Shown here: piece by piece, positions 59,326 to 64,000 of the stretch | How the letters are laid out: every line of letters begins with the position of its first letter | Position numbering within the stretch: the first letter of the stretch is position 1 | Source: Branchiostoma floridae | Taxonomy: Eukaryota; Chordata; Leptocardii; Amphioxiformes; Branchiostomatidae | Length of the DNA: 64,000 nt | Reading direction: 5' to 3' | Assembly: GCF_000003815.2 (NCBI RefSeq) | Contig: NC_049988.1 | Coordinates: 19,612,333 to 19,676,332 of the forward strand | The notes under the pieces: generated by a model | Database searches by the model: none | Seen by the model: the letters and a program-made list of their open reading frames with translations, nothing else | What the model was told of the DNA's origin: nothing | Translations under genes and position numbers: made by a program

Positions 59326-60404
59326 GAGTAGTATACCATATATTATCAGGTCAAAGGGGCATACCTTTTGAATCCCTTGCTGGTGTGTTCTTTTGTATCT
59401 ATATAGACGGTATAACCGTCTTCGGCGTAAACGCATAAGCTAAATGGGGAAACTTGATGTTCGTTTATGCATTTGGAACTCTTTGACGTACCTTGGCTTT
59501 GTATTCTTTTCATTTTGCCCGAAAAGTATCACTCGAAAGGCCTTACACTGGTATTAAAGAGACCAGGATTTTTGCCAGTACCAATCTAACTTCAACCAAA
59601 GAAATATGGTTTCAGTAGTCTCTGCTCACTGAAATCACAATAGATGTAAACTCAATTCATTCTCACGGCCTCAGGTCCTCTTGCTTGATAGAAAAAAAAG
59701 GTTCAAATTTGAATAGAACTTCGGAGTAGTCTAGAGTCAAAGTTGGCAAATCACATTGTCAAAGGACCGATGACCTGCTGCATTTTGTGACCGCAAAAGT
59801 TGTCTCTAAAAAATAGAAGTCTTCATCGGGCTAATGTCCCGTAGGTCAAGAACACCCACAATCGCCGGTAGTTGAAATTGAATTCCAGTAGACCGATCAT
59901 TGCTGACCAAAACTAATCTCCAAGCTGATTCTACGGCGGGATAAGATAATATCACGATGACACTATGTGCAAAGAAGTGTAGCCGGCCTAGGTAGCTAAT
60001 GCAAAAAAAACCTATCTACGCTGGCTATTCTCCAACGGTCAGCTTATGATACTATCTATTTCACCGTAGGATCTGCATGGAGATTAGACCAAATCCATGT
60101 ACCATGAAATACAGACTGGCAGTGCTCTAAAGAACTGACGGCTTTTGTAACTATCAAGTGATATGGGGACTACTTTGATCAAACTTATTTATTTTGCTCT
60201 TGTTTTGCCAATCAACAGTGCAGCAAGTAACATCTAAAGGTGGTTCAATGTTGTCTGGGACGATTCTAGCGTGGGAAATACTAGGTAGGTGTCCTATAGG
60301 TATATCTACATTGATATGAACCGGTTATCCGAAGCAAGGTTCACAAATTGATATTGCTTTCAGCCAGGAAAGCCTATTGTAGAGACTTCACAGCTGGCGA
60401 GCTT

Positions 60405-60574
60405 AGTTTCAAAGTCAAAGTCCTTCCCGCGCATATCCGTTTCAGTAGCCCTGGGCCACACAACTTTGTGCAGTCACTGCAGCAGGGGGCTAGTCCACTG
60501 GTTGTGGCGTGTGTTCAACTTCCATACTCTTTTCCGAATGCTGAGTGCTAAACAGAGAAATCAGCATGTACCAT
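60405..60574 (-). mobile_element. SINE family 2, minus strand, cut by an assembly gap
   Basis: AAAGTCCTTCCCGCGCATAT, GGGGGCTAGTCCACTGGTTG and AGAAATCAGCATGTACCAT lead directly into the gap at 60575-60674. The gap probably hides the SINE head. Confidence 0.7.
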
Positions 60575-60779
60575 NNNNNNNNNNNNNNNNNNNNNNNNNN
60601 NNNNNNNNNNNNNNNNNNNNNNNNNNNNNNNNNNNNNNNNNNNNNNNNNNNNNNNNNNNNNNNNNNNNNNNNNNGATTGAAATCGTGCGCAGCATGTTAT
60701 ATAAAACTTGGGGTTACTGGAGACCATCATCATGTATTGCATGCAAGCACGTTTTGGGATGTACAAGACGTGTACAGTC

Positions 60780-60935
60780 TGGCCGAACACGGGACCTCCA
60801 TCTATTAACGTCCTATCGTAGGGATGGCCCTAGCCGATGCTAGGTACTCATTTACACCTGAGTAAAGTGAAGAAAGTCGTGTAAAGTCTTTCCTGAGGGC
60901 ACAAGGTCGGAGGCATGGCAGGATTCGAATCTAGA
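60780..60935 (-). mobile_element. SINE family 1, minus strand, body and B box
   Basis: GAACACGGGACCTCCATCTA, CACCTGAGTAAAGTGAAGAA and GGCAGGATTCGAATCTAG match SINE family 1 in reverse. The A-box end is not clear. Confidence 0.7.
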
Positions 60936-61089
60936 GTAAAAGAATACAGAATTTATCGAAGACAAAGTGTACATCCAGCAACAACGAGTCAGCTAAATAA
61001 TAGGAACTTTCACCCTTATCAACCTGACTTCCAGATGACATCAAGACGATGGTTGATCTTCAATGTGCACATGCCATGCTGCAAGTAGA

Positions 61090-61600
61090 AAAATATAGAA
61101 TCGAAGGTTGATATATTCAAGCTAATTCCAAGAAACAGCGTCATTTTTGAAAAGAGCGTTTGAAATGCTCCGCTTGAAGCCGTCAAAGTCAATGGTTAAT
61201 GTTTCAACTAATTCCAGGATGTTATAATATGTTATTTCTGAAGAGAACGTTTGTAATGCCGTGCTTGAAGTTGATGAACTTGAATGTTGCTGTTCCGGCT
61301 AATTCCAGAAAACAGCGTCATTTATGTAGAGAGCGTTCTTTGAAGTGCCGCGCTTGCAGTTGATGTGGATGAACTCTTGGGATGGACTCGAAGGTTACTG
61401 TTGCAGCTAATTCCAGGAAATAACGTTATTTCTGAAGATGGCGTTTGAAATTACGTGCTTGAAGTTGAAGTGAATGAGCCTTAAGGTTGATGAACAAGCT
61501 AATTCCAGAAAGTAATTTATTTTTTTTTTCTGAAGAGAGCGTTTGAAACACCGTGCTCGAGGATGCTGCGTTTGATGTGGTTGAACTTGAAGGTGGATGT
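61090..61600 (+). repeat. Diverged tandem repeat, about 90-110 bp, five to six units
   Basis: CTAATTCCAGGAAA followed by an AACAGCGTCATTT-like word, GAAGAGAGCGTTTGAAAT and GTGCTTGAAGTTGA recurs. The first word lies near 61122, 61208, 61299, 61407 and 61499. Confidence 0.75.
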
Positions 61601-61829
61601 TCAAAGTAGCTTGTTGCCTCTTTGAAGAAGACGTAATGTTTCTGAGGAGAGCGATTGAAATGCCATAACGGCCCGACCTCATACCACCCGAGCACTAGCG
61701 CGTGCTTTTCAAATATAGTTCACTTTACATAACTTTTATGTAAAGGAGTTCCAGCCGGTCTATGGTATACTTTAGACGCGCTGTGAGACCACGCTAGCAT
61801 GATTGAAGGATCATAGCATGTATACAAGT

Positions 61830-62290
61830 TTTCTGGAAAAGGTGAAGACATTTTTGACCTCCTTGAACCTTTCAACTTGAACGTATTCATCATGTAAAGA
61901 TGACTCCATCACTCAGTCGTGCGGGAAGCCCTTAATGCCTCTAAGGTTTAAGAATATCTCAGTAAGAGTCCAAAACGTGTCTGTCAATGAAAAAGAAACC
62001 GTGACTTTCTTGAACCTTTCAAACTTTAACGTGTCCATCTTGGAAACATGTTACCCAACTTCATTCACTCCGTCTTTTGGGGAGTTCTGAATGCTCTGAA
62101 GGTTTAGGGCGATCTCAATAAGAGTCCACAAGCTTTCAAGAAAACGGAGAAGTTATCCTGACCTTTTTGAACCTTATGGACGTGAACGTGTTACATAACC
62201 TTTATTCCCATGTCCGGAGTTTTAATGCATCCTAAGGTTATAAAAGAAGATCTCAGTACGTAAGAATCCACACATAAACCTTCCAAGGAA
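61830..62290 (+). repeat. Diverged tandem repeat, about 150 bp, three units
   Basis: Words like CTTGAACCTTTCAA, ACGTG, CTAAGGTTTA and CTCAGTAAGAGTCCA recur with TGAACCTT near 61865, 62011 and 62168. Confidence 0.65.
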
Positions 62291-62789
62291 GAAGACGCTC
62301 CCTTTTTAACGACCTTAGAAGGCGTTTGATGGTGTATTTACGACAAGTATCGCGTCATCTCGCTCAGAAGTGCCAGGAACCTGGCTAAAGGGAATGGGCC
62401 TTGCGTAAAGTTGTGGACGTTAATGTACCCGAATGTCCGTCTGGTGGACACGTCAGACGCCTTGTCCGCCCACGAGAGGATATTTACGCGCTTTATTTCA
62501 CACGTTTACTGCAGACAAGAAAAAACTTCAAGAAACATCGACTATAAGCTTTGAGCTATAAGCAGACTTATGTATGGAATATGTCCTTTTAATGTTCTAT
62601 CTTGGGGGAGAAAAAGTTGGAAACGTCAAACATAAGAAGCTATTTAAAATACGTTTTTGACTTGGAAAAAGTGCAATGACTTCCATAAGGATTTTTCCAA
62701 CTACAAGGTATGTATATACTGCAAAGTAGTTGGCAAGGTATATGCATTTATTATCATTCTACATAACTGCTAGATAATCTCCCCGCCCC

Positions 62790-62880
62790 GACGTTGTGCC
62801 CTTGGGAAAGGCACTTTACACGATCTTCTTCACTTCACCCATGTGTAAAAATGGGTACCTTCTGTCTGTACCGTGTATAT
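62790..62880 (+). mobile_element. SINE family 1 body fragment
   Basis: TTGTGCCCTTGGGAAAGGCA followed by CTTTACACGATCTTCTTCAC matches the SINE 1 body; head and tail are not seen. Confidence 0.65.
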
Positions 62881-63619
62881 GTGGCACTGTTAATATAAGT
62901 TACAAAACTTGAGTGCAGTACCACATTGTCCTCGTCTGTCCAAAAGCAAAATAGAAAAAAAATCTCCCTAGCATGTAAGAAAATCATCTTTTGATAGTCT
63001 TAACCTTTGCTTTTAACTTCTCAACATCTAAGATTACAAAGATGTTTCAAATTAATTTCTGATAGTTTCGTTAAATGAGAAGTCGAATTAAGGAGGTTAT
63101 GTTAGGGGGCCATGGTCTGGGTTGTTTATAAAGGCAGGCAATACAAAACAGCGAATCAAATAAGCTTGAAATGGTAGTGAACGTCACGTGAAGATTAGAA
63201 TATCTTCAGATTTGCAGTGGACATTCTAAACTGTGTGCCTATAAAGCGCTTGACTTATATTTCGCGAACATTGCGACTGTCAATGGGTTTTTTTACTGTG
63301 AGGCCGCGCTACCATGATAAAAGGATCCATGTATAAAATGAGGTTGACATGTTTTGCTGCTAAAAATACGAAACCTTGGCCCCCTTTGACTGCTGAGCAG
63401 TGAAGCCTCTCAATGTTAGCATCCCAGGGGAACCCTGTGGTAAAAGGCGTGGCCCCTGAAAGCATGTACATAACCCCAAGCCCTTGCAATTCCAGTCTAA
63501 ACTTTGTTACAAGCTGAAGGCTTTTATTTCCTCCAGTCGGCCTTTTACGGTTTACAGTACTTCATCTTCTTCATTTCAATTTCATTTGGTAACTAGACAT
63601 GGAATATGTGGAATATGTT

Positions 63620-63815
63620 GTCACCAAGCACAGTATGGGCATCTTCTCTGGATAGTTGAACACTTGCTGATAGATATGTAAAAGCTAGGGGTGACAGGTC
63701 GTTCAGTGTAATATAACCAGCTGCTGCTGCGCCATGTGCATGTGAAGCTGGTGTGTTACGCAAAAGGACAGTTATACCGGCTATATTGATAGAGATACTG
63801 AGATGGAATGGTCTG
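63620..63815 (+). repeat. Plus-strand copy of the 56-bp-minisatellite dispersed repeat
   Basis: GGGCATCTTCTCTGGATAGT, GGTCGTTCAGTGTAATATAA and GAAGCTGGTGTGTTACGC match 6485-6650, with a single minisatellite unit. This is probably the unexpanded state of the element. Confidence 0.75.
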
Positions 63816-64000
63816 GTGTTACAATAGTCATCTGCCAATCACGTTACATCTTCACCGTGACCATGGCTATGGATTTAAATTTTAACCTTTCAATGACACA
63901 CATGAAAGTACGTGGGATGTGGCTTTGCACTTGATCTTTTCATTAGCCAGTCGACAGCTGCTTTCTGCATATTCATTGCTCATAAATGTTGCCGTTATCT

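Overview
The window looks like invertebrate-chordate nuclear DNA, most likely amphioxus (Branchiostoma). This is inferred from short exons with GT-AG introns, dense tRNA-derived SINEs and miniature inverted-repeat elements (MITEs), many tandem repeats, and a lipid phosphatase gene of animal type. No search was run. There are five assembly gaps: 1691-1820, 3733-3832, 19724-20620, 55748-55847 and 60575-60674. The 100-N gaps are probably of arbitrary size. All confidently recognised genes lie on the plus strand in the first 31 kb.

Layout of the genic part. (1) 1.8-3.1 kb: three consecutive exons of a gene I do not recognise, ending in a very acidic region. (2) 4.77-7.96 kb: a complete five-exon gene for a small secreted Reeler-domain protein (152 aa). 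(3) 10.4-13.2 kb: a tandem paralogue (171 aa) with exactly the same intron phases (1-0-2-1) and the same 17-nt last exon. Its upstream DNA is a four-unit tandem repeat carrying DR1-like nuclear-receptor motifs, and its first intron holds a broken copy of exon 2. (4) 19.4-30.4 kb: a complete seven-exon phospholipid phosphatase (PLPP/LPP, PAP2 superfamily, 310 aa) with all three catalytic motifs. Its sixth exon has three upstream partial copies, each with its own splice acceptor.

The rest is repeat-rich. A composite repeat block spans 13.9-18.1 kb and includes a 115-bp satellite. A roughly 6-kb array of related units, many with a tight 16-bp hairpin, spans about 36-42.4 kb. A very regular 145-bp satellite lies at 52.0-53.4 kb. 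Three MITE/hAT-like families have visible terminal inverted repeats, and one hAT-like insertion has a perfect 8-bp target duplication inside a SINE. At least two tRNA-derived SINE families recur on both strands. A 5'-truncated non-LTR retrotransposon lies at 42.8-43.4 kb. Between 43.6 and 64 kb I find no convincing host gene; one 136-codon open frame at 58.4 kb is unexplained.

No operon-like cooperation is implied. The two Reeler genes are a local duplication, probably of secreted, possibly immune-related proteins; the phosphatase is an unrelated integral membrane enzyme.
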